From: JANMJD01 sp963828405
GTDB taxonomy: Bacteria; Actinomycetota; Acidimicrobiia; Acidimicrobiales; Ilumatobacteraceae
DNA: 64,000 nucleotides
Direction: 5' to 3'
Assembly: GCA_963828405.1 (NCBI GenBank)
Contig: CAWHEG010000031.1
Coordinates: 744,001-808,000, forward strand
Under the pieces are notes generated by a model. That model was not told the origin of the DNA. It did no database searches and saw only the letters and a program-made list of their open reading frames with translations. Every line of letters starts with the position of its first letter. Within the stretch, counting starts at the first letter, position 1. Shown here in pieces: positions 26,286 through 34,131 of the stretch. A program made the translations under genes and the position numbers.

Positions 26286-27005
26286 CTACGGCTCGATGAG
26301 ACAGAACTCGTTGCCATCGACGTCGGCGAGCACGATCGCACCGGGGCAGGCGTGGCCGGCTACGCGCGTGGCGCCGAGCGCGAGGAGGTGCTCGAGCGCG
26401 GCCTGCGCGCTGCTCCCCGACGTCGGGGCGATGTGGAAGTGGAGCCGCTCCTTGCCCAACTTCGGCATCAGCGGAGGCCCGCTCCAGGTGATCTTCGGAC
26501 CGGTGCCGTCGGGTGCCTGGATCGCCGTTTCCTCGTCCTGATCCCAGACCAGCGGCCATCCGAGCGCTGCGCTCCAGAAGCATCCGAGGGCGTGCGTGCC
26601 GTCGCAGTTGACCGCCCCGAGGCGGGGACAGCCGGCGAGGAAGCGGTTGTCCGGATCGATGATGCACAACTCGTTGCCCTCGGGATCGGCGAGCACGACA
26701 TGGGTGTCGCTGGGATCCTGACCGATGTCGATCTGCCTCGCACCGATCGCCAGGAGCTCGGCCACCGTGTCGTTCTGGTCGTCGAGCGACGTGGTCGTGA
26801 GATCGAAGTGGATCCGGTTCTGGCCGACCTTCTCGTCTCCGACCGGCCGGAACACCACGTGGAAGCCGGTGGCGTCGGTGGGCACGAGTTCGACGCCGAC
26901 TCCATCGGCGTCGCGGACGTTCCAGCGCAGCGCGCGCCCCCAGAACCGCGCGAGATCGTTCGGTGCCGCGGCGTCGAACGCGAGCGCGATGAGTTGTACC
27001 GTCAT
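26286..27005 (-). CDS. Two-domain VOC (glyoxalase-like) protein
   Basis: 239 residues with two glyoxalase-like repeats: LIALAFDAAAPNDLARFWGR to DPEGNELCIIDPD (about 1-115), and GAVNCDGTHALGCFWSAALG to DVDGNEFCLIEP (about 120-239). Each repeat has the Glyoxalase_6 pattern with a late HFDL or HFHI strand carrying a metal-ligand-type His and a terminal Glu. Enzymatic role unknown; such proteins often confer resistance to small molecules or act as enzymes of unassigned specificity. ATG 27005 gives the full first strand. The 184 bases downstream (26102-26285) hold no gene I can support. Confidence 0.78.
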   Translation of the reverse strand: MTVQLIALAFDAAAPNDLARFWGRALRWNVRDADGVGVELVPTDATGFHVVFRPVGDEKVGQNRIHFDLTTTSLDDQNDTVAELLAIGARQIDIGQDPSDTHVVLADPEGNELCIIDPDNRFLAGCPRLGAVNCDGTHALGCFWSAALGWPLVWDQDEETAIQAPDGTGPKITWSGPPLMPKLGKERLHFHIAPTSGSSAQAALEHLLALGATRVAGHACPGAIVLADVDGNEFCLIEP

Positions 27006-27180
27006 CGCGCACTCCGCGAGGGCATCGTCGTCGTCATCGAGACCATCGTGCCACCACGCTCTGCCAGCCGACGACGACATTTGGGAGGACGATCCCCGGA
27101 GCTCGGCCGACCCGCGTGGCCGCGGCTGCTCCGGAGCATGTGCGGGTGCACTGAACCGACACCGGTCGCGCTCTGAAGCC

Positions 27181-27200
27181 GTTGACAACAGTTGATAACA
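27181..27200 (+). promoter_or_regulatory. Tandem 10-bp repeat in the parDE promoter region
   Basis: GTTGACAACA is followed directly by GTTGATAACA, two 10-base repeats differing at one base, ending 22 bases before the parD start. The first contains a consensus -35 (TTGACA). A repeat of this phase length over a promoter is a plausible operator for the ribbon-helix-helix ParD protein, which autoregulates its operon. No clear -10 is visible. Confidence 0.4.
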
Positions 27201-27221
27201 GCGCGCAGAATTGTGGCACTT

Positions 27222-27473
27222 ATGAGCAGGAACACGATGAGCTTCGCCCTTCCCGAGTCCTTGCGCGAGTACATCGATGCGCGGGTTCGCGACGGCAGCT
27301 ACGGCAACACCAGCGAGTACCTGCGCGACCTCATCCGACGCGATCAGCATGAGCAGTCCGCCCAGCGCCTTCGCGACCTGATCGCGGATGGGCTTGCATC
27401 GGGCGACGGACGCGTCGTCACCGAGGATGTGATCGCAGCACTCCGCATGCGGGCCCTCGGCACCGACGTGTGA
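27222..27473 (+). CDS. parD: ParD/CopG-family antitoxin
   Basis: 83 residues. The ribbon-helix-helix N-terminus MSRNTMSFALPESLREYIDA, the helix YGNTSEYLRDLIRRDQHEQ and an Ala/Arg-rich C-terminal tail match ParD antitoxins, which bind DNA through the N-terminal ribbon and neutralise ParE through the C-terminal helix. ATG 27222 is chosen because MSRNT is the usual ParD opening. It overlaps parE by four bases, the typical coupled arrangement. Tandem repeats upstream may be its operator. Confidence 0.88.
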   Translation: MSRNTMSFALPESLREYIDARVRDGSYGNTSEYLRDLIRRDQHEQSAQRLRDLIADGLASGDGRVVTEDVIAALRMRALGTDV

Positions 27474-27793
27474 CGACCGCACTGCTCCGACCGTTGGCAG
27501 AAGTCGACCTCGTCGCACGAATCCGCTACTACCGGCGAGAGGGCGGCGACGGTCTCGGCGAACGGTTCTTCGACTCCGCCGTGGCAGCGCTCGGCGCGAT
27601 CACGCGGATGCCGGGCGCAGGATCACCCCGCGTCGGCGAGCTGTGCGGCATCCCGGGACTGCGGGTCCGCCGCGTCGTCGGTTTCCCGTGCAGCTGGTTC
27701 TACTTCGTCACCCATGACCACGTCGACGTCGTCCGGCTACTCGCCGATGCCCAAGACCTACCCACGATCCTCGCCGACGTTCCGGACGCGTGA
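27470..27793 (+). CDS. parE: ParE/RelE-family toxin
   Basis: 107 residues starting from GTG 27470 inside the parD stop. Shows the ParE fold pattern: LRPLAEVDLVARIRYYRREG, FFDSAVAALGAITRMPGAG, LRVRRVVGFPCSWFYFVTHD and VDVVRLLADAQDL. ParE toxins inhibit DNA gyrase; RelE-like members cleave mRNA, and the sequence alone does not separate them. With parD it forms an intact type II toxin-antitoxin operon in the island. Confidence 0.88.
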   Translation: MTTALLRPLAEVDLVARIRYYRREGGDGLGERFFDSAVAALGAITRMPGAGSPRVGELCGIPGLRVRRVVGFPCSWFYFVTHDHVDVVRLLADAQDLPTILADVPDA

Positions 27794-27943
27794 CGACAAC
27801 AGCGGCGGCGCTCGGGGCCCGGTCAGGCGCCGTACGCACCGCTCCGAAGCACCGGCACCTGGGGGTCGCGCACGCCGAAGGGCGGTGTCTGTGGAAGGGT
27901 TGTCTCTGAGGGCGGTCGGTGTTTGGAACGGGGACACAGCGAG

Positions 27944-29461
27944 ATGGATCAGCAGACATGGCAGCGGGCACGGCTCATCCCTACCAGCGGCATCAATGGG
28001 CTGGACGAGCAGGAGGCGCGAGCGACGTCGTCGTTGCTTGCGGTGTTGCCGGCGGTCAAGGAGTTCGGTTCCGATCTGATCAAGTCGCTCGGCGGGCCGA
28101 GCGGCAGCATTGAGACGTTCATCGAGGTTCCGTTCAAACTCGCTGATGGTCGCTCGTGTCGCCCGGACGGGCTCATTCGTTCCACGCGGGGTGGGCGGGC
28201 CTGGTCGTGTCTCGTGGAAGTCAAGACCGGGACGAACACCTTGGCGCGAGACCAGGTCGAGAACTACCTCGACATCGCCAGGGAGAACAAGCTCGACGCG
28301 GTGTTGACGATCTCGAATGAGATCGCATCCGCGACCGGCGTCCACCCCGTCGACGTTGACAAGCGTCGGTTGAGGGCGGTGCAGCTTCATCACCGGTCCT
28401 GGGCCGAGATCGTGTCGCTTGCCGTCCGGCACCGGGTCCATTCGGGTGTGTCGGATCCTGATCAGGCATGGGTGTTGGGTGAGTTGATCCGCTACCTGGA
28501 ACACCCCAAGTCCGGCGCGCTCGATTTCCAGGACATGGGTGGCGAGTGGGTCGGCATCCGAGAAGCGATCGTCGCCGGGACACTGCGCCCGACCGACAAG
28601 GGCATCGGCGACGTTCTCAACCGTTGGGAACAGCTGCTCCGGTTCGCCGCGCTCCGCCTCGAGCGTGAACTCGGCACCGGCGTTCAACAAACGATCTCCC
28701 GCAAGGAGGTCGCCGACCCGGGCGCGCGGTTGCAGACCCTGCGCGCCGATCTCACGCAACGAGGTGTACTCACCGGAGCCATTCGGATCCCGTCCACGGT
28801 CGGTGATCTCGTCGTCGAGGCAGACCTGCGCACGAACCGGGTCACGCTGTCGGTCGATGTGCCGGCGCCAGGTGAAGGTCGCCCGCTCACTCGGGTCAAT
28901 TGGCTCGTCCGACAATTGCAGGAGGCTCCCGATTCACTGCGGGTCGACTGCTACACGCACATGGCGCGCACGTCGATGAGCGAACTGCTCAAGACGGTAC
29001 GCGCAGATGCCGGGGTGCTCTTCGGTGATCCGAAAGCCGACATTCGACGCTTCCGGGTATCTGCGGTCTCGCAGCTCGGCACCAAACGTGGTGTTGGACG
29101 TGGGGCGTTCATCGACAGTGTGCTGGCCGCTATCGACGGTTTCTACGGGGCGGTCCTGCAGGCCGTTCGGCCATGGACACCCAAACCCCCACAGTTCCCC
29201 AAGGCGGGCACCGCAGCCGAGGACGCAGGTCTGGACATCAAACTCTCCACGTCCGAAGTCGCCGAGCTCACAGCCGCTAACGAGTTCGCGAGCACGGCGC
29301 CGCTCGACGTCGCCGAGTCACAGGGAGCCGAGGTGCTTCCCCTGCCAGCGGTCGACACCCGTGTCGAACTCCACGCACCGCTCGTGTCGTGGGATCAGCA
29401 GCTCGACGATCTCGCCGATGAACGCCAACTCGTGGCCCAACCCCCGACACCGATGCCGTAA
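27944..29461 (+). CDS. PD-(D/E)XK-like domain protein of unknown function
   Basis: 505 residues. Near residues 65-100 a candidate nuclease core is seen: RPDGLIRSTRGGRAWSCLVE followed by VKTGTNTL, an Asp then Glu-x-Lys spacing like PD-(D/E)XK nucleases, then ENYLDIARENKLDAVLTISN. The remainder (about 150-420) contains AWVLGELIRYLEHPKSGALD and TRVNWLVRQLQEAPDSLRVD, conserved as I remember it in actinobacterial hypothetical proteins. The C-terminal 60 residues are Ala, Glu and Pro-rich. ATG 27944 is preferred over TTG 27923. Position beside parDE and the restriction island suggests a defence or DNA-metabolism role, which is inference. No partner gene is obvious. Confidence 0.65.
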   Translation: MDQQTWQRARLIPTSGINGLDEQEARATSSLLAVLPAVKEFGSDLIKSLGGPSGSIETFIEVPFKLADGRSCRPDGLIRSTRGGRAWSCLVEVKTGTNTLARDQVENYLDIARENKLDAVLTISNEIASATGVHPVDVDKRRLRAVQLHHRSWAEIVSLAVRHRVHSGVSDPDQAWVLGELIRYLEHPKSGALDFQDMGGEWVGIREAIVAGTLRPTDKGIGDVLNRWEQLLRFAALRLERELGTGVQQTISRKEVADPGARLQTLRADLTQRGVLTGAIRIPSTVGDLVVEADLRTNRVTLSVDVPAPGEGRPLTRVNWLVRQLQEAPDSLRVDCYTHMARTSMSELLKTVRADAGVLFGDPKADIRRFRVSAVSQLGTKRGVGRGAFIDSVLAAIDGFYGAVLQAVRPWTPKPPQFPKAGTAAEDAGLDIKLSTSEVAELTAANEFASTAPLDVAESQGAEVLPLPAVDTRVELHAPLVSWDQQLDDLADERQLVAQPPTPMP

Positions 29462-29694
29462 CCGTCGCTGCGGAGTTGAGGCGCACCGACGCTCAAGCCA
29501 GGTTGCAGGTGACGATGGGTCACCTCAATGATTGACACCGCGAGGAGCGCGAGGAGAGCGAGGAGTGCGAGGCCGGCGGCCAGCGCCGACGCGTCGTGCA
29601 TGCTCGGGCAATCGCCAACGAGTCGGTAGCCGACGGTGATGACTACGACTTGGACGATGCTGGCGAACAGCGAACCCTGGAGCGTCCAGAACAT
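29395..29694 (-). CDS. Small membrane protein of unknown function
   Basis: About 99 residues from ATG 29694 (an in-frame TTG at 29745 would extend it). Two hydrophobic segments are visible: SLFASIVQVVVITVGYRLVG and ALAAGLALLALLALLAVSII, the second with a Leu-Ala repeat. The last 22 codons overlap the 3' end of the convergent gene ending at 29461, and that tail (Gly, Ser and Arg-rich) may be non-functional. No ribosome binding site of quality is visible, so the call is tentative. Confidence 0.4.
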   Translation of the reverse strand: MFWTLQGSLFASIVQVVVITVGYRLVGDCPSMHDASALAAGLALLALLALLAVSIIEVTHRHLQPGLSVGAPQLRSDGYGIGVGGWATSWRSSARSSSC

Positions 29695-29974
29695 CTTCTG
29701 GTCTGGTTTGGCCACGCACCGATCGTCGATCCGAGCAATGGCCAAGGCCCGAGGAGAAAGTCATCACGCACCATCGTCGACGCAACAAGCCGCCACCCTC
29801 AACGCCTCGAAACCTGACGGCGGGGAGGACCAGGAGCCGTCCTGCGCGCCGAGCGACTCCCTGTGGCGGGACCGAGCGACTGTTCGACCCTCCGAGTTGC
29901 TACCGACCCTGCCGATGCGTTCTCGCCGATCCATTCGGCCGGAGTCCTGGACCCGGGATCGCAGGGAGCCGGGG

Positions 29975-30253
29975 TCAGCCGGTCGGCGGCGTCCTCCCCG
30001 CTCTCGTGACGCAGACCTGGATGCGTTCGCGCGTTGCGTGGACGATGGGCGTCCGTGCTGAGATGCTGTCGGCCAGGTCGTACAGCTTCGCCGGATCGAT
30101 CAGCTGCGCGCGGATCAAGGCGGCGACGAAGCCGAAGTCCTTCGAGTCGCTGAAGGCGCCGAGGATCGATTGGCTACCGAGCACCACGATGTCGCCGTCA
30201 CCGGCGATGCTCGCTGCGGCGCGCAGGACGTGGGCGAGTTGCTCTCGGTTCAC
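29975..30253 (-). pseudogene. Internally deleted DUF6036-type nucleotidyltransferase remnant
   Basis: From GTG 30253 the reading VNREQLAHVLRAAASIAGDG then IVVLGSQSILGAFSD matches the N-terminus of MNT-like (DUF6036) nucleotidyltransferases, including the GSQSILG motif. The sequence then jumps to DFGFVAALIRAQLIDPAKLY, which normally lies about 100 residues later; the catalytic acidic residues in between are missing. So this is a deletion remnant. Such genes act as antitoxins or toxins with an HTH partner, here also decayed just upstream. Confidence 0.6.
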
Positions 30254-30560
30254 CGGCCGCTCGAACTCGTGCGCCAGTTGGCGATGATGGCGGCACGCTC
30301 GTCGTCGGTGAGCAAGCCCGCGAACGGAGAGTTCTGGCGCATCTCCCGGCCGCGCAGTGATGGATCGGTGAGCGTGGCGAGCAGCGCGTCGACGGGACCG
30401 TCGAGCATCCGTGACCATTCGTCGATCCAGAGCCGGCTTGGCCTCGCGCCGTCGGGTGCATGAGGGCGACCTGGTGTCGGGCGAGCTCGAGCGCTGCGGC
30501 CGGTTCACTGACGATCCTGCCGGCGGTCGCGTAGGCGAGCCACAGGCTTCGCCGATCCTC
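30254..30560 (-). pseudogene. C-terminal remnant of an XRE/HTH protein paired with the nucleotidyltransferase
   Basis: Two pieces in different frames are recognisable: SLWLAYATAGRIVSEPAAAL then ELARHQVALMHP, and after a frame change WSRMLDGPVDALLATLTDPS then RGREMRQNSPFAGLLTDDER then AAIIANWR. The RQNSPFAG(L/V)L block is a hallmark of the C-terminal region of HTH proteins that precede DUF6036 genes. The N-terminal HTH is absent. Together with 29975-30253 it is a dead toxin-antitoxin-like pair. From 30561 to 30837 I see no gene. Confidence 0.5.
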
Positions 30561-30837
30561 GCGGTGTTGTGATTAGAAAGAGCACACTTTCACCGTCGGG
30601 ACGTCGAGCAGGTTGGCGGCGCGCTTGGCAGTTACCCGGTGGCGTTCCTTGTGGGAGCGGACGTCGCCCGCGGTGGTCGTCGCGGTGCGGTGGCCGGCGT
30701 GGCGGGCGATATCACCGCGGGAGCAACCCGAGAGCGACGCTCCACGAACAGTCCCGAACGCCGGCGGACCACATCGGACGTTGCCCCTGGTGACAGCGTT
30801 TGCGGCGGACCTCGCCGGTCCGGAGCAAACGGCTGAG

Positions 30838-30922
30838 CGGAACGAGAGGGATTTGAACCCCCGGTGAGTTTCCCCACTTCCGCTTTCAAGGCGGACGCAT
30901 TTGGCCGCTCTGCCATCGTTCC
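30838..30922 (-). tRNA. tRNA-Ser (anticodon TGA)
   Basis: Minus-strand cloverleaf of 85 bases. The acceptor stem is GGAACGA (5' end at 30922) paired with TCGTTCC, with discriminator G at 30838. The anticodon stem TCCGC/GCGGA encloses the loop CTTGAAA with anticodon TGA. A long class II variable arm (around GTGGGG/CTCACC) marks a serine tRNA, followed by a T-arm with GGTTCAAATCC. CCA is not encoded. The tRNA lies at the right edge of the accessory island, a typical integration landmark, although no duplicated 3' end was found. Confidence 0.93.
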
Positions 30923-30994
30923 GCCACCCAGGCTAGCGTCGCGACCGGATCGTCGCCGACGCGGTCGTGCCCTGGCGCCGGGGCAGGTGGTGGT

Positions 30995-31483
30995 TCAACG
31001 GCCCCAGTGGCCGACGGGGAAGGCGTGCTCCTCGACGCTGGTCAGCAGCGCCCGGGCCGACGGGCTGAGATCGCCGGGCAGTCCGTCGAGCGGGGCGAGG
31101 GTGACCTCGGCGATCTCGTGACAGGCGGTCAGGGCCGGCTCCGAGAGGAGATCGATGCGGGTCACGATGACGATGTCGTGCTTGTTCTCCGCCGTGGACT
31201 CGAACACGCCGGCGATCATCGCCTCGTCGGCCAGGACGCCGATGTCGAGCCCGGTCTCCTCACGCAACTCGCGGCGCATGCATTCGTGGATCGACTCGTT
31301 GCGCTTGATCCCACCGCCCGGCAGCATCCAACGGCGGTCGCCGTAGTGGTGGCGGACGAGGATCACCTGGCGGTCGTACGTGGCGATGACCTTCACCCCG
31401 AGCGAGCGCGGTCGGCGCACCTTCCACGAGGCGCGCAACAAGGTGTGGGCGAGCTGGTAGGCGGGGGGCGGGAGGCTAGGCAT
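30995..31483 (-). CDS. NUDIX hydrolase
   Basis: 162 residues. The Nudix box is complete: GGGIKRNESIHECMRRELRE followed by ETGLDI (about residues 57-81), giving the G-x5-E-x7-REUxEE-x-GU pattern that binds divalent metal and hydrolyses nucleoside-diphosphate-linked compounds. The flanking strands (VKVIATYDRQVILVRHHYGD, RRWMLPGGG) are typical. Substrate not predictable. It is the last gene read leftwards before the tRNA. Confidence 0.88.
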   Translation of the reverse strand: MPSLPPPAYQLAHTLLRASWKVRRPRSLGVKVIATYDRQVILVRHHYGDRRWMLPGGGIKRNESIHECMRRELREETGLDIGVLADEAMIAGVFESTAENKHDIVIVTRIDLLSEPALTACHEIAEVTLAPLDGLPGDLSPSARALLTSVEEHAFPVGHWGR

Positions 31484-31565
31484 AACGGACTACCCGCACG
31501 CTATTGCGCTTTTCCGGCGATGGGAAGAGGTTTCCCACGCAACGCGACGATTTTCGTCGGCTCCA

Positions 31566-31967
31566 CTACTCCTGGACGAGTTCGATCAGGGTTCCGAAGC
31601 TCCCCTTCGGGTGGATGAACGCGACGGTGGTACCCCGCGACCCGGGGCGTGGCGCGTGATCGATCGGCGTCGCCCCCGCGGCGACCATCGCGGCGAGTGC
31701 CTCGGCACAGTCGGCCACCCGGTAACCGACGTGGTGGAGGCCCTCGCCACGCTTGTCGATCGCCTTGGCCACCGGCGAGTCGTCACGCGTCGGGGTGAGC
31801 AGCTGCACGTAGCTCTCCGCCACCTTGAGCAACGCCTCCTCGACGCCGTCGCGCTCGACCACCTCGCGGTGGTCGACCGTCGCCCCAAAAGCCCGCCGGT
31901 AGTAGTCGATCGCCGCCTCGAGGTCGCGGACGGCGATGGCAACGTGGTCGATCTCGGTCAGCAGCAT
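31566..31967 (-). CDS. mce: Methylmalonyl-CoA epimerase
   Basis: 133 residues, one VOC module pair typical of the enzyme. Motifs: TEIDHVAIAVRDLEAAIDYY with the first metal His, VEEALLKVAESYVQLLTP, GEGLHHVGYRVAD with the His pair, and HPKGSFGTLIELVQE with the terminal metal Glu. Interconverts (2R)- and (2S)-methylmalonyl-CoA with a divalent metal. It lies downstream of tag and ccrA on the same strand, consistent with ethylmalonyl-CoA/propionyl-CoA metabolism. Confidence 0.92.
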   Translation of the reverse strand: MLLTEIDHVAIAVRDLEAAIDYYRRAFGATVDHREVVERDGVEEALLKVAESYVQLLTPTRDDSPVAKAIDKRGEGLHHVGYRVADCAEALAAMVAAGATPIDHAPRPGSRGTTVAFIHPKGSFGTLIELVQE

Positions 31968-32030
31968 CCCGTCATCGTGCCCGCTCGCCGTCGCCGCCGG
32001 GAAACCGCAGTGTCGCGTCGAGGCGCGCGC

Positions 32031-32663
32031 TCAGCTCGTCGGTCGGACCAACGCGGCGCGCTCCGCGGCACATGCCCGACCCGCCGCGCAGCCGGGGATG
32101 TGGTCGTTGACCAGGCCCATCGCCTGCATGAAGGCGTAGACCGTGGTCGGCCCGACGAACCGCCAGCCGCGCCGCTTGAGGTCCTTGGAGACCGCCGTCG
32201 AGGTGGCGGTGATCGACGGGATCGCCCCGGCGTAGTCGGGCCGCGGGTCGCGCTCCGCGGACCTCGGCTCGAAACGCCAGATGTAGGCGGCGAGCGACCC
32301 CTCCCGCTCGCTCAGCTCGCAGCATGCCCGGGCGTTGTCGATCGCCGAGGTGATCTTGCCCCGGTGGCGCACGATCCCGGCATCGCCGAGCAGGCGGGTG
32401 ATGTCGTCGTCGCCGAACCCGGCCACCACAGCGGGGTCGAAGCCGGCGAACGCGGCGCGGAAGTTCTCCCGCTTGCGCAGGATCGTCAACCACGACAGGC
32501 CGGACTGGAATCCCTCGAGCACCAGTTTCTCGAACAGGCGTCGGTCGTCGACGACCGGACGGCCCCACTCGTGGTCGTGGTAGGCGACGTAGTCGGGCAG
32601 TTCACCCGGCCACCAGCAGCGCGGTACGCCATCGGTCCCGATGCGCAGTCCGTCGTCGCTCAT
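32031..32663 (-). CDS. tag: DNA-3-methyladenine glycosylase I
   Basis: 210 residues. Tag family: CWWPGELPDYVAYHDHEWG (Zn-binding Cys and His, recognition Trp), LFEKLVLEGFQSGLSWLTIL (catalytic Glu region), GDAGIVRHRGKITSAI (HhH-like segment) and the late GWRFVGPTTVYAFMQAMGLV block, with Zn-ligand His and Cys at NDHIPGC. Excises 3-methyladenine from alkylated DNA. Placed between mce and ccrA, only 5 bases from the ccrA stop, so co-transcribed although functionally unrelated. Confidence 0.93.
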   Translation of the reverse strand: MSDDGLRIGTDGVPRCWWPGELPDYVAYHDHEWGRPVVDDRRLFEKLVLEGFQSGLSWLTILRKRENFRAAFAGFDPAVVAGFGDDDITRLLGDAGIVRHRGKITSAIDNARACCELSEREGSLAAYIWRFEPRSAERDPRPDYAGAIPSITATSTAVSKDLKRRGWRFVGPTTVYAFMQAMGLVNDHIPGCAAGRACAAERAALVRPTS

Positions 32664-32668
32664 CGCGC

Positions 32669-34009
32669 TCAGCTCCCGTGGCGTCGGAAGACGGTGATCC
32701 GGTCCTCGCCGATCCGCTCCCGTTTCTCCGGATCGTCGATCCCCAGTCCCTCGCCGGGGGCCAGGCAGAGGATCCCGAGCTTGCCCTCGTGCTCGTTGCG
32801 GTGGATCGTGCCCGCCGCCTCGCCGACGGAGGCGAGCGGGTGCACCGCCGACAGCAGTGGCTGGATGCGGCCCATGTCGATCAGCCGGTTGGCCTGCCAG
32901 GCCTCGGCGTAGTTGGCGAAGTGCGAGGCCTTCAGGGTCTTCAGCTTCATCCAGAAATGACGGTTGTCGAACTCGACCATGTAGCCGGAGGTCGCCGCAC
33001 AGGTGACCACGGTGCCGCCCCGTTTGCAGACGAACACCGAGGCGCCCATCGTCTGGCGCCCCGGGTGCTCGAACACGATGTCGACGTCGTCGCCGATCAG
33101 CGAGCGGATCTTCTTGCCGAGCCGCCGCCACTCGCCCTCGTCCTGGGTGTGCTCGTCGGACCAGAACCGGTAGTCCTCGGCCCGGCGATCGATCACCGCC
33201 TCGACCCCGAGGTCTTCGAGCAGCGCCGCCTTCTCGGGCGACGACACCACCCCGACCGGCGTCCCGCCCCCGTTGAGCACGTACTGCACCGCGTACCCGC
33301 CGATGCCTCCGGTCGCGCCCCACACGAGCACCGAGTCGCCCTGCTTCATCCGCGCCCCGTTGGTGCCGACGAGCATGCGGTAGCTGGTCGAGTTGCACAG
33401 CGCGTTGACGGAGGACTCCTCCCACGTGAGGTGGGTGGGCTTGGGCATCAGCTGGTTCGCCTTGACCACCGTGAGATCGGCCAGCCCGCCGAAGTTGGTC
33501 TCGAACCCCCAGATGCGCTGGTTGGCGGCGAGCATCGAGTCGTCGTGCGCACTCTGGTCCTGATCGTCGACGTGGTTGCAGTGGATCGTCACCCGGTCGC
33601 CGGGTCGCCAGTTGCGCACGGCCGAGCCGACCCGCAGCACGACCCCGGCGGCATCGGAGCCGACCACGTGGTAGGGCAGAGCGTGACGCTTGCCCCACAC
33701 GCTCTCGCGGCCGAGGCGGTCGAGGAAGCCGAAGGTGGGGAGGGGCTCGAAGATCGACGTCCACACCGTGTTGAAGTTGATCGACGACGCCATCACGGCG
33801 ACGTACGCCTCGTCGGGGGCCAGTTCCGGGGTGGCCACCTCACCGATGCGCAGCGACCGTCGGGGATCCTTGTCCCTGGTGGCCATCCCCTCGAACATGG
33901 CGACGTCGTCGCGATGGACGAAGGCCGCCCGGTAGCTCTCGGGAATCGGGATCGCCGCCAGCTCGTCGCCGGTCGCACCGGCCAGGATCGCCTCGAGGAT
34001 CAGCTCCAT
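32669..34009 (-). CDS. ccrA: Crotonyl-CoA carboxylase/reductase
   Basis: 446 residues, full length for Ccr. An MDR-superfamily enzyme that reductively carboxylates crotonyl-CoA to ethylmalonyl-CoA with NADPH and CO2. Signatures: SSINFNTVWTSIFEPLPTF near 75, GSDAAGVVLRVG, CNHVDDQDQSAHDDSM near 145 (Ccr-specific insert), WGFETNFGGLAD, CNSTSYRMLVG, the NADPH loop WGATGGIGGYAVQ near 230 and FEHPGRQTMGASVFVCKRGG. The thiolase gene at 34132 is divergent and the epimerase is downstream, so the window holds part of an ethylmalonyl-CoA pathway; the mutases are not here. Confidence 0.95.
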   Translation of the reverse strand: MELILEAILAGATGDELAAIPIPESYRAAFVHRDDVAMFEGMATRDKDPRRSLRIGEVATPELAPDEAYVAVMASSINFNTVWTSIFEPLPTFGFLDRLGRESVWGKRHALPYHVVGSDAAGVVLRVGSAVRNWRPGDRVTIHCNHVDDQDQSAHDDSMLAANQRIWGFETNFGGLADLTVVKANQLMPKPTHLTWEESSVNALCNSTSYRMLVGTNGARMKQGDSVLVWGATGGIGGYAVQYVLNGGGTPVGVVSSPEKAALLEDLGVEAVIDRRAEDYRFWSDEHTQDEGEWRRLGKKIRSLIGDDVDIVFEHPGRQTMGASVFVCKRGGTVVTCAATSGYMVEFDNRHFWMKLKTLKASHFANYAEAWQANRLIDMGRIQPLLSAVHPLASVGEAAGTIHRNEHEGKLGILCLAPGEGLGIDDPEKRERIGEDRITVFRRHGS

Positions 34010-34131
34010 CGGGCGATGTTACTGACCGGTAATCGAGACGGACAACCAGGTCGGCGAGTGCGTCCCGGTCGGCCGTCGCGTGGCTGCCCTCGGTACGCTG
34101 GGCCCACACCCGCAGTCTGGAGGTCACCACG

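Noticed and set aside
30632..30916. Minus-strand ORF beginning MAERPNASALKAEVGKLTGG
   Set aside because: It is the well-known false translation across a serine tRNA gene; the DNA is tRNA-Ser(TGA).
30838..30922. tRNA as a proven attachment site of the island
   Set aside because: No duplicate of the tRNA 3' end and no integrase gene were found in the window.
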